Below are positions 1 through 12,915 of a DNA stretch of 64,000 bases, one piece after another (position 1 is the stretch's first letter; the number at the start of each line of letters is the position of its first letter). The notes under the pieces are model-generated. The model saw nothing but the letters and a program-made list of their open reading frames with translations. It did not search any database and was not told where the DNA came from. Location: assembly GCF_013426205.1 (NCBI RefSeq), contig NC_089423.1:3658001-3722000 (forward strand), written 5' to 3'. This DNA comes from Metarhizium brunneum. Lineage: Eukaryota > Ascomycota > Sordariomycetes > Hypocreales > Clavicipitaceae. The position numbers were made by a program, and so were the translations under genes.

Positions 1-2725
1 GGTTGGCGGGTGCTTGGATGACCCCGAGCCGGGGACGACGATGAACCTGTCCAATGGCCTACTATCATGCCGCCTTGACGGGGACGGCGCATCACTTCAA
101 GATTGTGGGTTGGGTGGCTTGGGTGGTGAAGCGGGTTGAGTGGCCCAAAACTCAGTTTGCCGGGGGTTCGTGGAGCATCATCCATCTCGTCGACGTTGGA
201 TTACCACAGGCAAGCTGGACGGCGCGCCAATGGTGCCCAGCCTTCAGCCTAGGCCCCTGCCTGGACAAGGAAGCGGACGAATGTCTTGCCTTGCAGGAAG
301 ATGATGCCTTCGAAAGTCTGGCCATCTGAGTCACTGGAATAAGGGGTGCGTGTCCAAGCCAAGCCTACCCGAGCGCATGGGCAGTGACGAGATGCCACCG
401 AGAGCCCTTGCATTGCAGCCACGTCAAGGTTGGTGGCATGCAAAAGATTTCTTCATCAACTTGCTTCCATGGATGCCATTCGCACTCTCAAGAATCGGCG
501 CCGCCTATGATGCTCCCAGAGTCAAAAGGCCACAGCCTGCACAACTTGGGTACTATCTACATTCGTCCTTCTCCTCTCATCCCAACTCGTCTCGGATCAG
601 CCGTGGTTGCAATCAAGGGCAGCTACCCGTCAGCGACCAAGTGGACGACACTTGGTTGCCAACGAGTACGTATGTACTGAGGCCAACACCATCATTCTCA
701 GCACCATCATCTGCCCGGACGGACCCGGATCCGAATTACGTCTGTCAAGAGCATTTTAAAGTTCGGGGTCTTGGAGCAACCCGACAATCCGCCCCCACAC
801 CGCCAGCCCACGATGAGCCTGGTCAATGTTTCTAGAGCCACGCGGATTCCACGGCCAGCTTCGCCCTGTGTCAGCTGTGGGCACTCTGGCCGGGAATTCT
901 TTTATGGCATCTCCCAGAGAGGGTGTGTGAAACAAAGCGAAATCGTCGTCAGAGTGGGCCCAACCAGTCCTCGATGAATCCTGTCTCAGGTACTGCGGCT
1001 TTAAGATGTTGGTTTCTGATGCTTTCGGTTACCAGCATTCGCCAAACTGCTGGGAACCCATGGAGTGAATTTCTTCATTGTGTCCAGGCGGTGTGCATTA
1101 TCAGATCGCGTCAGGGCCAGCCATCTCGCTCACGACCCAGCTGCCTATCATGCTACATAATTCTCTTCCTGTCTTGTAAAACACGTGCAGGATCGATGTG
1201 TCTTGCATAGTGTGTTACCACCCTTGCTGTGCTATTTATGTCAGGGCCAAAGTCTCACACGACACATGGCATGCGCCCTTTCCAACGTTTATATATCGCA
1301 TTGTTGCGCGCTGTAAGCTTTGCGGGTTGCAATAAGCCGGATGGCAGCCATCTGCTAATATCAATGGCGAATTCGTGCTTCCTTGGCCTCGCTGGCTGTC
1401 AAAGGGGTGTCCGAAAAAAGGAATGAATTCAACGCCCCGGGGGTACGTGACGTCCTGCGGCGATATATTGTCTAATCTCATTTCCAGCCGTCTTATTCCT
1501 CGCAATGAAACACATTGCAGGACTTGAGCAACAACACTGTATGAAATTAGTGGCCGGCAGGGCAAGGCTGATCTTGCCATCACCAAATGATCAAGAAAAG
1601 CATGTGTAGTGCCCCGTTCTCCTATTTCCGAACTAGGTCCTCCCTTGCTTGACTAGCGAGGACGACCCTTTCACAACCCTTGGAGCAGTTGTTAATATAA
1701 TCTGCTCGTGCCGCCAAAAGTCCGCAAGCCCACTCCGCCCTAAGCGCGCGACAATAGATGATAGAATAGAGGTAGTTATCCGATGGTCTTTTCGGGGTCA
1801 GCCACGGACACGTCGTCGGACCCGAGAGTGCGTGGGCGATGAAGCGCAAAAGTGCAGCCTGAATAGTCCAACGTCATCATCAAGTGGCAGATCACATGCG
1901 GCCCAGGCAACACGAAGCACCAAGTCAGAGGCGCATCACAGAAACCAGTTTGGCCAGCCGTCATCAGCCCAGCCGGACTGGAGTCTGCTCATCAATCCTA
2001 GGTCTGGTATCTGGGCTCGGGTAGAGGTGCAATGTCTGACGCATCCCGGGCGGTTGCTTGTGTGTGCCAGTCGCCGGTGACGCATCTCGCACAAGTATTC
2101 GGGCACCCGGTGGCGTTGAGTGGCTCCAAAGGGGTCGACTATATGTGACCTCTTGCTGTATACTGCGACGATGGGGTGGTGCATCCGACCTGCAGATGTT
2201 TTCCCTGCCTATGCGCCCCTCCTTTCAATTCATGTCGTTCCCCTGATAGAAGGTAGCTAGAAGTACATCGGAGATGTCGACGGTACCGCTGAAGTCTACG
2301 TGATGAGCTGGAGTCACCGGGTTGGAATGCGGGCAGTTTAGCAACACTGAATGTACTAGGCCGAGACAATACGTACTAACGTATGCCCATTTCAACTTCC
2401 CTGACGTGGTTCTCGAGCCACTCTTGGATGTATACAGTTGCGGTTTTCCCTTCTTGAGGAGGGTATCCCACTGAACTGAAATGTGTGCATGAACCGAGGC
2501 CAGGACGGGTTGAGAAACCTTGCACTGGTTCTGAGTGAATATTCCGTGATAAATAACAAAGAGTCATGGCAATTCTGCAAAATTTCACAGACGTGTCTAC
2601 AAAAAAAAGTCGAAGGGTACGCGGGCAAGTAGAGACGACAAATGTCAGGGTTGACGAGGCAAATGCGCTAAATGTCCATCTTTACAAAAGAAAACTTTGT
2701 TCTCTATCACAACAGGAGACTATAA
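1..2725. other. Gene-free left flank
   Basis: I see no convincing gene here. Open frames on both strands are short, overlap each other and show no protein motif or plausible splice structure. The right end holds the 3' flank of the SAM50 gene. No tRNA, transposon end or long repeat was noticed. Confidence 0.6.
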
Positions 2726-4472
2726 TTACAAGAAGTTGATGCCAACTCCCATCTGAAAGCCTTTAGTTCCAACCTCGCCCCGGCGAAGGATCAGAGGCAG
2801 ACTAAAGTTGAGCTCAAACCTGGCTACAGGGTGAGCATACACAAGGCCGACACCAGCAGCCATGCTGGGCGCGCCGTTGAATAAATCCCCAACGGCACCG
2901 AGCATGCCATCGCGGACGGCGCTGCCACTCAGTCCTTGCAATCCAGCCTCCGTCGACTTGCTCCTGTTCTTCAGAGCGACCAGCCGGCCGCCGTTGGCGA
3001 ACATTTGGAAGCGGAGGCCAGATTCTGGTCCTTTATACGGAAGGGGCAGCAGCATATTTACACTTGCAGCAGCGAACAGATCGCCTCCTACTGCGTCTAC
3101 ACCGTCGTGAGGCCCGAGGCCGCCGAGCTTGAATCCACGAACGTCGGTCGGTCCGCCCAGCTGAAAGCGGTCATTCAGACGGCTAGGTGCCGACTTGCCG
3201 CCTAGGTCGAAGCCCAGAGGTAGAGGATAGAGCATGCCCATTCTGAAACCTGCTCCGACAGATGCACCTGATCGCTCTTGAGCGCCGGGCAGTGGGATGG
3301 GGATGGCACCGCTCATTTCAACCTCGCCCTTGGAGAAGGAGACATCGCCGCCGAGGGGGCCGATACCAGCAAGTTCCAGCCCAGACCGTAGCATGTAACC
3401 GGATTGGGGGAGCTGTGGATTGTCACGCCTTTCTCGATGGAAAGTGTGTTTGATGGCGCTTTTTATCGTATCGCCAGCATCCTGACGAACTGTAGGGCTA
3501 GCACCTTGCCCCAGGCCAGTGATTTGTCGCCATGCGCCGGAATATTCAACTGAATGCGTGTCTCTTTCAGCATTAAGCCAGGAGAAGCGCAAAGAGGCCC
3601 CCTTCACTACCTCTTCATGTGACGCCCATGGCTTTTCCGCAGCCGATGCTAGTCCTTCCAGCGAAATTCGCCTGTCGGGATCACTCAATACTGGAGCACT
3701 CAAGTTGGCGCTGTAGGCTGATCTTGTCCGTGTTCCGGCTTTGGCATTCAAGGTCAGCATTTCTGCTCCGCCAAACATGTTTCTCCAAAGTAGAGATCCG
3801 TAGGCCGACCCTTCACCATTACCCACATCGGTACCAGTTTGGAGTTTGAATAGGGGAAGTTCTTTCAATCCAATGGATATGTTGACATCGCTTGGGCTCG
3901 TAGAGGGGTCGACCTGGCTGGCCTGTGACAAGTATATCTCTGGAGGTTCTCTTAGAATCTCTACGGGCTGTTAGCAAATGATTTTGTCCAGTACGATGGC
4001 CTCGATGCGCCGGCAACTCACGCAACCCAGAGAGCTTTGAACTCGCCATTTGAAGCTTGGCCATGACATCGCCAACAGTAGAAGGCGCGCTAGAGCCATC
4101 GCGGAGCAACGGGGAGAAGATTGGGCCCAGAAAGCCTCGCCGAATGTTCTTGGCACCATGGACTGAGATCTCATTGACGGTCATGGGCATCGACATCTGA
4201 TCCGCCATCTGGAAAGTCTGTTAGAACAGCTTTCTATCACACACTTCCGGCCGCATCATACCATTTGCGCAATTCTTCGTTCCTTGGCCTCATGCTCGGC
4301 GTTGCGGAACTCGGGCGATGTTTTGGCAGCATTGAGAACCTCGTCCGTACTCGACTGGAGCTTGTCGATCAGACCACTGGCCTGCTTTAACTGTAAGCTT
4401 TTGTAATCGTTCAATTGCAAGGGTCGTCGTATTACTCACCTGCCCTGCGGCAGTGCTCGCGTTTGGCGCCAT
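2726..4472 (-). CDS. SAM50: SAM50/Tob55, mitochondrial outer-membrane beta-barrel assembly protein
   Basis: Core subunit of the sorting and assembly machinery (SAM/TOB complex), which folds beta-barrel proteins such as porin and Tom40 into the mitochondrial outer membrane. Four exons restore one frame: 4472-4440, 4390-4262, 4208-4022 and 3960-2726, giving 527 aa. That is close to the usual fungal length of about 500-520. The N-terminal 170 residues hold the region expected for a single POTRA domain. The large last exon is an Omp85-type barrel (bacterial surface antigen family) with the family-like stretch GGPTDVRGFKLGGLGPHDG and an end in GVGINFL. The first exon codes only 11 residues (MAPNASTAAGQ), so the start depends on that small exon; its donor GTGAGT is good. 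The gene is divergent from UBC6, sharing a 480-bp promoter region. Confidence 0.93.
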
Positions 4473-4952
4473 GGCAAAGACTGGAGGCAGCACGACAAGC
4501 TAAAGCCAAAATATGGCAGCATCGCAAAACCGAAGCTTGAGCAACTTCAAGCTCCGAGACGTTTGCCCTTTGGGTATCGGCAGGGATCGGGAACCGTGCT
4601 AAGCGCCACAATTTAATCCAAGGTGGCGCATGTATGTGAAGTGGGTCTTGTGTGGCTGGAGAGGTACTTCGCCCCCGGCTGAGTCCGTCTCGGGCTGTTT
4701 CAACATTGCGACCTGGCCCAACTTGCTTCTTCATTCATCTAAAATTCGACCAAGGACATTGGATTCACATTCATTCTCTCTGTTTTGTAAAGCGACCCCT
4801 TCTTCGTTTTGACTGCGTCCTGCCGCCGCTCTCCCTTGACCTCTTTGTAGTGTGACGCAGCCCGCCGGCACGCACGCGATCATTCTGCCCTTATTTGTGT
4901 TTGGCTGACGTTTTCGACCCGAGATAACACCGTCACTGAAACATCAGAACTC
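4473..4952. promoter_or_regulatory. Shared divergent promoter region of SAM50 and UBC6
   Basis: 480 bp separate the two start codons, which point away from each other, so both promoters must lie here. The UBC6-proximal half is pyrimidine-rich on the plus strand, as is common near fungal transcription starts. No specific factor site was identified. Confidence 0.5.
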
Positions 4953-5873
4953 ATGGCAAGCAAAGCTGCACATAAGCGGGTAGGATAGATATTCACGAGA
5001 AATGTTGCCTCGGTATACTGGGCTATACTAACGCCTCCAACAGTTGACCCGCGAATACAAGACTATTTCCGAGAACCCGCCACCTTACATCACAGCCCAC
5101 CCTTCCGAGTCGAATATCTTGGAGTATGCCTTTTGCAGACAAACACTCCCACACCTTTACATATCGCTGATGATGATTACAGATGGCACTACATAATTAC
5201 CGGGCCCGAAGACACGCCTTACCACGGCGGCCAATACTGGGGCACTCTGATCTTCCCTCCCAACTATCCGTTTGCGCCGCCAGCCATCCGCATGCACACA
5301 CCTTCGGGACGATTCCAACCGTCGACTCGACTGTGCCTGTCGATATCAGACTTTCATCCAAAGTCGTTCAACCCCGCGTGGGAGGTTTCGACCATTCTTA
5401 TCGGTCTACTGTCATTCATGACGAGTGATGAGATGACCACTGGTTCGGTGTCAACAACCCAAACAGAAAAGAAATACCTCTCCTCACGGACCCGATGGTG
5501 GAACTCTACAGGCGGAGGATCGCATGCTAAAAATCCTGCTCTAAAGGGCAATGTGAAGGCTGGTGACGGCGGCGCCAAGTTCCGTGCCGAATGGCCCGAG
5601 GTCGACCTGGACAACTGGGAGTGGATGAGGAAGAATAAGGTCGACTCGACAACGGGAAACCGGTTGGACGGCGAGGGCGGATCATCATGCGGGCCACAGC
5701 TAGGGATTGCAGGGACTAGCGGCCACCAAGCACAGGCTGTAGTGGATGCTGTTGTTCAGCAACGTGATGCTGGCCGCGGTTGGATATATCGGAACAAACT
5801 GCTGGTGGCGGGAGCGGCAATCTTTATTTACGTGCTTATTGCAAGGCTCGTGAACGGCGAAGGGATTGCGTAG
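4953..5873 (+). CDS. UBC6: Ubc6-type ubiquitin-conjugating enzyme E2, ER tail-anchored
   Basis: E2 enzyme of ER-associated degradation; it passes ubiquitin to substrates with ER ligases such as Doa10. Three exons (4953-4979, 5044-5123, 5183-5873) give 265 aa. The UBC fold starts near residue 8 and includes the E2 core HYIITGPEDTPYHGGQYWG. The catalytic cysteine, in TRLCLSISDFHP, falls at residue 87, the same number as in yeast Ubc6. A linker of about 110 residues follows. The C-terminus has one hydrophobic helix (LLVAGAAIFIYVLIARLV, about residues 241-258) and only six residues beyond it, which is the tail-anchor layout of Ubc6. The introns are 64 and 59 nt. The first exon codes nine residues and is required for the conserved N-terminal helix. 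Confidence 0.95.
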
Positions 5874-8800
5874 GGCGAGGGAAAGTGGCTGACAGGCGGA
5901 ACGCGTGGGCCGTGATTAATGCGTGTCATGCATCCGTAGTTGCTGGATGTTTGGCGCGGCCGCGAGCTTCATATACGAAGGACTCGCGCTACGAGGTGAG
6001 CGATTTCTTTTTGTACAGAATCTATTCAGTCTTGCATCAGTAGACAAACTAGCAGCGTTGGGATTGATTTGGCTGAATGCGTGCGTCATCATGTTCCTTC
6101 TGATAGTATGAAATGGGTGGCAGAGTGACAACATAGGTGTATTAGGATGAAGAGAGTCTAGACGTTTTGAGAAATGATGTGCTGGGCTCCATGACCCTCG
6201 TTTAATTTGGCCATGAGGGAACCATCATGATCATGTATCGCGATACGGTAGATGAATACCTGGACGAGAGAACACACTGCGAAATGGCAATTCCCAACGC
6301 CTCAAAACATATTTCTGCCAGCAGCGGAGTGAGTTGAATGACAGCCATGCAGCTAGATCCATGTCAGGCATTATTACTTTATACTCATCGACTGTCCCCA
6401 TCGCCCTTGTGAATTGCAACTCTGAACTATGCATACAAGTGCCTGGTTGTGCATCAACTTGGACGACGACTTGGACGACGACTTGGACGTTGCGGTGGCG
6501 GCAGGATAACCCTGCCGTGATTAATAGCTGCCTGCGGCAGCGATATAACAATTTCTGTTGCCTCTAATGAGCGACTTGATCTTGACATGTTCAGCCAAGC
6601 CTCGGCTGCTCTTCAACTTTTACACAAATTGGACTGGCACCTACGGATCGACGTGGCTCGGGTTGTTTGGTGAGAGAAACTGCGTGTATATCCATCAATA
6701 GTTATCAATCAACTTGCTCTCTAGCGGCTGCTTCCAAGTCTCGGCGTCTTACATTTGCCTTTCGCCACTTACTCACCCGGATTGCTACTGGTGACCGATC
6801 GAGGCCAGGCGTTTAATTCTAACGTCAAATGTGGACTGATTAAAATGTGAATACTGCATTTCGCCATGTAGATGAAACAATTGCCGAGGCGTGTGGCGTG
6901 CCACAATCAGCCGCAGACGTATGCTTTTACCCAAGAAGTCAACGACGCCGTCCCAAAACGCCATCTACCATGGATACCTGGTCGATAATAACCACCGTCT
7001 TTCATTTTGACTAATTTTCTCTTTTTGGTCGCCGAGCCCAGATTAGCTGGTGTGGTACGGAGCAAGCACTTCGGCCATTGCAGATCGAAAGAGCCAAATG
7101 AATGGTATCCGCGGACTGCATTTTGAAATGACGGCAGCGCATAAAGGAATGATTTGACGGACGTAACGCAGTTGTAACTAAGAACGGCCAATGCTGCAGT
7201 GGCCTCCCCTGCGTATGTACGGAGTATCAGACGGGAATTGGCGACGAGACAAGAACGAATGGCTGCTACCACGTCTATCAAATACCGCAGATCAGCGCCT
7301 ACCTAGGTAGATGTGCAACCATCACACATCCCACGTAACTGCTCAAGTACAACAGAACAAGGACTTACTTTTGGCAGAGTTATCCCGGATACACCGGGCA
7401 GAGCTGCATATACGACTGCAAGAGAACCAATAGTCAACCAGACGCTCGTCGCTCACCACAGTAAATTTACGCACGCCATATGTGCGGGCAGGGCTAGCTC
7501 TTGACAACACCCATGGCCGGGCCCAAGCTGGTACGTAGTTGCAAGAACCCTAGGACGAAGGACATGTGCCAAGCATCTAGTTTGTTAAGCCGCGGCTCTT
7601 ATATCCAACCCTGCTATACGGACCGTGTAAGCGAACCCCCGTGATGTTATCATGCCGCTGGCTGGATTGTATGTACGGAGAATGAGCCCGTATGGTGTTA
7701 CTTTGATTCGTGGTCGTACGGCGGGCTGTGCATCTATTTCATCCAGCGCAAGTACATGGTCACTATCCGCGGCCAGACGGCTGACGATCGACTGCTGATG
7801 AGCAGTCCATTCCAACCAGACGTTCTAAAGTTGAATCAAATGCAACTTCGAACCGCGGGCGTGGTTTGAACCCCTGCGCCAGTGGGCCTTGTAGCGGTCG
7901 GTATCCAGTAGTATTGCGGGTGACATTTGAAGCTTGCATGCACGTGAACCTACCTTCCTACCTTAGGTACTTGAGTACCCAAGTTAGGAGCTGCACAGTG
8001 GAGGAAGGAGGGAAGGAGGGAAGCGGGGGGCCATGGCACTTCACCCAGTCTGGTTGGGACTTTGGGTTCGCGTTCCGGCTGCAACATTGAAGACACACCG
8101 TCGTGCATGTCTGGTCAGTTCAGTGTTACTGACAATGTCAACTGGTCCTTGTTTGCGTACTCTGTACCTGCTAACTGCTCGCCCGCTGACTTGGGTGAAA
8201 CAATTGAATCCTCTTTGCATGACTTGGGGGTGCGAGCTAGCGGCGTCGAGCGGGCGTGGTCTTGCCGTCATATGCGGAGTCGACGCAACATGTTTTCGAC
8301 AGTGGCAGCGGGAAGGCCTGCGACGCCGCGTACCGGACCCGCGGTTTGCTTTGTCTGGCTTGTTCGCCGGGGTGCTTCTTATCGCGTTGCCGTCGCTGCT
8401 TATGCTGTCACACTCGGCTTGCAGATGATTCTGACGGTTGAACCAGGCCGCACCAGTCCGTCGGGTTGAATGGGGCCTAATCCGAGACAGCAATAAGCAG
8501 CAGACGTCGACGACCAGTCAGGCGGGCCAAAACTTCCTCGTTCGAGGAAGGCGCTGTCCCGACGCCGGTCCACCTTTGCCGACGACAAGACACATCAGAC
8601 CAGACATCAAGTATCAGTTGATTGCGCGGATACTAATACATACATGGATGCCAGCAACCAGGCGTCATCAACGCCAGCACATGAGTTACATACTTTTATT
8701 AGGTACACTTGACACTTGACTGCCTACCCAAGTACTTGCTACTCAGCAATCCCTGCTAAACTCTCTTGCTAGAGCCGCTACTGAATCAAGTCAAGTCAAG

Positions 8801-9253
8801 TTGCATTCGCATGGGGTTTCTTCTTCTGTTCGCTGAACCCCACCGACTGTGCTTGCCGACACACGCGGTGGCGCCATGAGCTGATGGAAATACTAGCACA
8901 CTGCAACATGGCATCTGAAATTATAGCTTTCCAGATGGTCCCCATCCACACGGTGCCTTGGGTTTGGCCTGGTCACCCTGGACCAGGCCGACCCGCGAAG
9001 TCGCTCCGTAGATATTGCTCCGTCGGCCATGGTCAAGCCAAGGGCTAGATAATTACTTCCCAGACCCCGCCTCTGTTGGCGAACGGACCTTGCCAAAGGG
9101 CTCTGCTCTCTCCGGACTCTTTGCTTACTTAGAGGCAAGACACACCACGCTTGGGCCTCCAGACCGGTTGTTGGTTATACATATGGGACGTTGTTGGTCT
9201 TCATCCTTCTTGACTTCTTGACTGGCAAAACACCTTCTCACTTCCCCATAGAC
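5874..9253. other. Long intergenic region (3.4 kb)
   Basis: No supported gene. It contains a 12-bp tandem repeat at 6457-6489, a GTACGGAGTA motif at 7217-7226, a partial copy (GTACGGAGAAT) near 7673, and a palindromic TACCTAGGTA at 7300-7309. There is also a purine run near 8000-8025. Several open frames at 8033-8493 lie on both strands but have no motif. Confidence 0.6.
6457..6489 (+). repeat. 12-bp tandem repeat, about 2.75 copies
   Basis: The unit ACTTGGACGACG is repeated twice perfectly and then partly (ACTTGGACGT). It lies in the intergenic region downstream of UBC6 and is a simple minisatellite-like array. Confidence 0.9.
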
Positions 9254-10677
9254 ATGACGGTTTCTACCTCGGCCAAGAAGACTGTTGCCATCATTGGAGC
9301 GGGGCTGACGGGTCTGCTCGCCGCACAAGGGCTGCAGCAGGTAAGACGCAGTGTGCCGTTCTGGTCATTTCCATCTCAGCTTTTGCTTACCCAAGTCGCA
9401 CAGAATGGCTTCCGTGCCGTCGTCTTCGAGCAAGAGGTCAGCATCGATGCAAGGCACCGGGACTGGACCATGTTGGTCCACTGGGCCATGCCCATCTTCG
9501 AGAAGTTGGTGCCAAAGGACATTCTTGCCGATTTGAAAAGCGCCGTTTGCAACCCGTATCTGGACTTCAACAGTGAAGTAGAGAGCATCCCGTGTTACAA
9601 CGGAGTCACCGGCGATTTGCTCTTTCGCAGCCCTCTGCCTAATGCCAGGCGAGTCAGCCGGCAGGCCTTGCGCCGGTTGCTTGCACGGAGAGTCGACATT
9701 AGATGGGATGCCCCCTTGATAGACCTTTCTCTGTCAGACACCGGGGTGCACATCAAATTGGGAGATGGCAGTGTCTTTGATGCTGACTATGTGCTGGGAA
9801 CCGATGGCTCTTCTTCCAAAGTACGCGAGTTTTTGTTGGGCCCCGACGCCTCCCGGCCTCACGGTTCCGGGTTCCAATTTGCCACTGGCATTACAAAGTT
9901 TGGAGACGCCGAGAAGACTGATGCCATTGTGCGCGCTCATCCCGTAGCCGCATTGATGATGGGAACAACCTCAGTCGGGGCTGTTGGCGGTACGTTCACT
10001 CGTCCACGTTCAAGCCGGAGAAGTGGGTTGCCAGCATTATAATTGATGGCTAACAAATAGCGTTATCCTTCCTGCAGTCATGTCAGTCGAAAATCCAGTA
10101 GATGAGTCCAGTTGGACGACGTTCTGGACCAAGATATGGAACGGCGAGGCAGTGCATCTCAGGGGCAGCGATGCCCTCACCTACATCAGAGAGAACACGA
10201 CACCGCTGCGTGACGTGTTCCAGTCCGCCATTGACTGGACGCCGGAAAACAGCAATGTGTTCATCGATGAGATGAAATACTGGAGCCCCGTGCCCTGGGA
10301 CAATCATGGAGGCCGGGTGACGCTTGCCGGCGACGCAGCCCATCCAATGCTAATCTGTTTGTTTCACAACTCCCCCAGGAAGCGGCTCTGTGGCAGACGA
10401 GATGAACTGACTGAACATTTCTTTAGATCGCGGCCAAGGGTTTCAGCACTCCATCACAGATGTCGACAACTATGTCAAGGCCCTGACTGGGCTGAACACG
10501 TTGGGCAGCAGCAGTGTGCACAGAGAAGAGGTACTGACCAACTACGACAATGAGATGATTCGGAGAGGTGCACGAGCGGTTCAGGAATCCTTGGCAGAGG
10601 CCAGGAAATCCTTCGACCTAGATACGGTCAAGAAGATGCTCATGGCAACGCGGGGACATGCCAAGAGCGAGTCATGA
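9254..10677 (+). CDS. FAD-dependent monooxygenase (PHBH/salicylate hydroxylase-like fold)
   Basis: Four exons (9254-9340, 9404-9989, 10078-10356, 10427-10677) give 400 aa, normal for single-component aromatic or polyketide hydroxylases. The FAD-binding Rossmann motif GAGLTG lies at residues 15-20, the middle motif YVLGTDGSSSKVR near residue 180, and the second FAD motif GDAAHPM at residues 309-315. The sequence after GDAAHPM continues as RGQGFQHSITDVDNY, typical of the family, which fixes the third splice junction. The first intron (63 nt) is in frame and has no stop, so an unspliced reading would add 21 residues after LQQ. The enzyme would use FAD and NAD(P)H to hydroxylate an unknown substrate. 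An LaeA-like methyltransferase follows 850 bp downstream on the same strand. No polyketide or terpene synthase is present, so the pathway is unknown. Confidence 0.88.
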
Positions 10678-11528
10678 TTTACGACTTCCGAAAGCGTGTG
10701 TGAGCGGCGCGACATTGCTTATTTAAAAATTACTCCGTATGATTTTTTTTTTTCAATCATGTCCAGTTTTGACACGGCACGGCTTGCATTGTGAGCTGAG
10801 AGTGGACTAGGGACTGGGGCGACTGTGGATCTGGAAACACGGCAGCATCGAAGGATTGACTGATCCAAGTGGGGTGCTTCTGGTCTTGAGGCTTCTTCCC
10901 CGGATGGGGCCAGTTGCCATTGTTGAGATGTCAATGTGAACCTTAATGCAATATTGGCCACAATACAATCGATCGTGTGTAACAGGTGACCCTCCGGTCG
11001 AGTAGGGCAGCCAGTGTAACACAAGGCCAACGCCAGGCCCCCGCTTTGGCTAAGATGATGGCTCATCAGTCGACGCAATGACAGGTCACCTCTGTCTGCT
11101 CCCCGGCCGCAATCCGCCCCCCCCAGAGGTCTCAGTTGAGAGTGCTCGCCTAACACCCTCCGGTGGCGGCGGCCTAGCGGCCCTGATACGGCTATACATG
11201 GGCGGCCGTTCGGCGCAAGCCAGAATCGTGACTATACGCGCCACCTCTGCCTTCTGGTCGTTTGAGACAAATTTGACCAGGCAAGCAGGGCAGGATTCAT
11301 CTCTTCAGTTGCTACTCATACCCGCCCAAGCCGCTTTCCGCTGGTCCGCCAAGCAGTCTATGTCGCATTTCTTGCGTCAAGAAACAGGCATTGAGACATT
11401 AGCACGAGTTCGTCAACGCACCATCTTAAGAACTCCTTTGGCCATCGCCAGTCACCATCGCCATTACCGCCATCATCTGTATTCATATTGTCATCCGTGC
11501 CGAGCACGCTTGTCTGCCGGCTACCGCG
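10678..11528. other. Intergenic region between monooxygenase and methyltransferase
   Basis: It holds the 3' flank of the monooxygenase gene, a minus-orientation GTACGGAGTA-type motif (TACTCCGTAT, 10731-10740) immediately before a T-run, and the promoter and leader of the methyltransferase gene. No gene was recognised. Confidence 0.5.
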
Positions 11529-12915
11529 ATGGTCTTCTCAAGATCTCGCGAGCGGACTAAGAGCGTTGGGCTTACCGACTTGGCCGACTCTAAACCCGTG
11601 GATGACGACGACGCCAAAGTCGAAGCGCCCATCGATCTTCAGGAAGCACCACCATCAGCAGAAGCAGCAGCAGAAGCATCATCATCATCATCCCCGGGGC
11701 CCTCTGCCGGGGTTCGGGCGACACAAACGCCGGTGATTGAACCCGCCACCGAGTCAGATGACGAATTCGATCTGGACAGCGGTTTACAGGGAGACGACAC
11801 GACAGCAAGTCTAGCCTCGAGTATCTACACCTCCTTTGCGTACGAGCGTGGGCGACGGTACCAAACATTTGGAGATGGCCGGTATCCCATTCCCAACGAT
11901 GACTTGGAGCAAAACAGGGAGGATATGAAGCATGCCATGTTGATGATGCTCACCGAGGGGAAGCCGTTTTTCTCACCGGTAGGGACGCACCCGCAAAAGA
12001 TACTAGACATAGGCACAGGAACTGGTTAGCTTCCTTTCCGCATCCAAGCAAAACATTTGCTCAGAACATTCCACTGACGCCACATGACGATAGGGATTTG
12101 GGCTATAGAAGGTTCATAACAGTGGTCCATGGTTATTGAGTAGGTCTACCTAGCTAACAGTTTCGCACTTAGTCGGTGATAGGTATCCGAGCGCGCATGT
12201 CTGTGGCATCGACCTCACGCCGATTCAACCCGAATGGGTTCCGGCCAATGTTTCCTTTCTAGTCGACGACTGCACCTTGGACTGGATAGAGAGAGATGTT
12301 GACCTAGCTCATTTCCGGTTCATGGTCATGATACTAAAGGACATTCCTACCGTCCTCGGCCATGCCTACGAGTACGTGATTTGGTGCCGTTTGACTTTGC
12401 CTGAGGCTGGCCATGGTTTTGTTATTGACAATCACCCTAGGAGTCTCCGCCCCGGTGGGTGGGTTGAGCTACAAGAGCTACATGGCGTACCACTATGCGA
12501 CGACGGGACAATGCCAGACGAGGATCCCGTAAAATCTCTCTACGATACCGCGGGTGCCGCGTACAAGAAATTCGGCATGAGCACAACACTACCCGCACAG
12601 CTCGAGCCCTACCTCCGCGAAGCTGGATTTGAAAACGTACACTGCAGAGTAATGAAAGTTCCCATCGGAACATGGGCAAAGGGGAAAATCATGAGAGCAA
12701 TAGGGCTTTATCAGAAAATGGCGATACTCGACTTTATCCCAACGCTAGCGGGCCGACCGTTCCAGGCTCTGCAAATATCGGAGGCAGATGCAGAGATTCG
12801 AGTGGCCCTGGCGAGAAAAGGCTTGGAAGACACGTCGACTCATCGGTATTTCAACTACTACTTTTGGTACGCGCAAAAACCAGGGTCGTCGAGGAGAGAG
12901 GAACATGATGTATAA
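11529..12915 (+). CDS. LaeA-like SAM-dependent methyltransferase
   Basis: Four exons (11529-12024, 12094-12111, 12173-12371, 12441-12915) give 395 aa. The first 100 residues are acidic and low-complexity, with Ser/Ala runs. The class I methyltransferase core follows: motif I ILDIGTGTGIWAIE around residue 160, then YPSAHVCGIDLTPIQP, FLVDDCTLDW and SLRPGGWVELQEL. This order matches fungal LaeA/TAM-domain proteins, which include velvet-complex regulators and pathway enzymes. The second exon is only 18 nt but is needed to complete motif I and keep frame. The third intron (69 nt) has no in-frame stop. One acidic/aromatic stretch usual in LaeA (the FDYIH type) reads LAHFRFMVM here. It could be a global regulator paralog or a small-molecule methyltransferase partner of the upstream monooxygenase; the sequence cannot decide. 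Confidence 0.88.

Noticed and set aside
350..835. 161-codon open frame near the left end
   Set aside because: Low-complexity Pro/Ser composition, no homologous-looking stretch and no fitting introns.
7850..7890. GGTTCAAACC-like box suggesting a tRNA
   Set aside because: The T-arm does not pair and no A box or acceptor stem is found. No tRNA was recognised in the window.
8033..8493. Several overlapping open frames of 130-150 codons on both strands
   Set aside because: They overlap in different frames, lack motifs and look like chance in GC-rich sequence.
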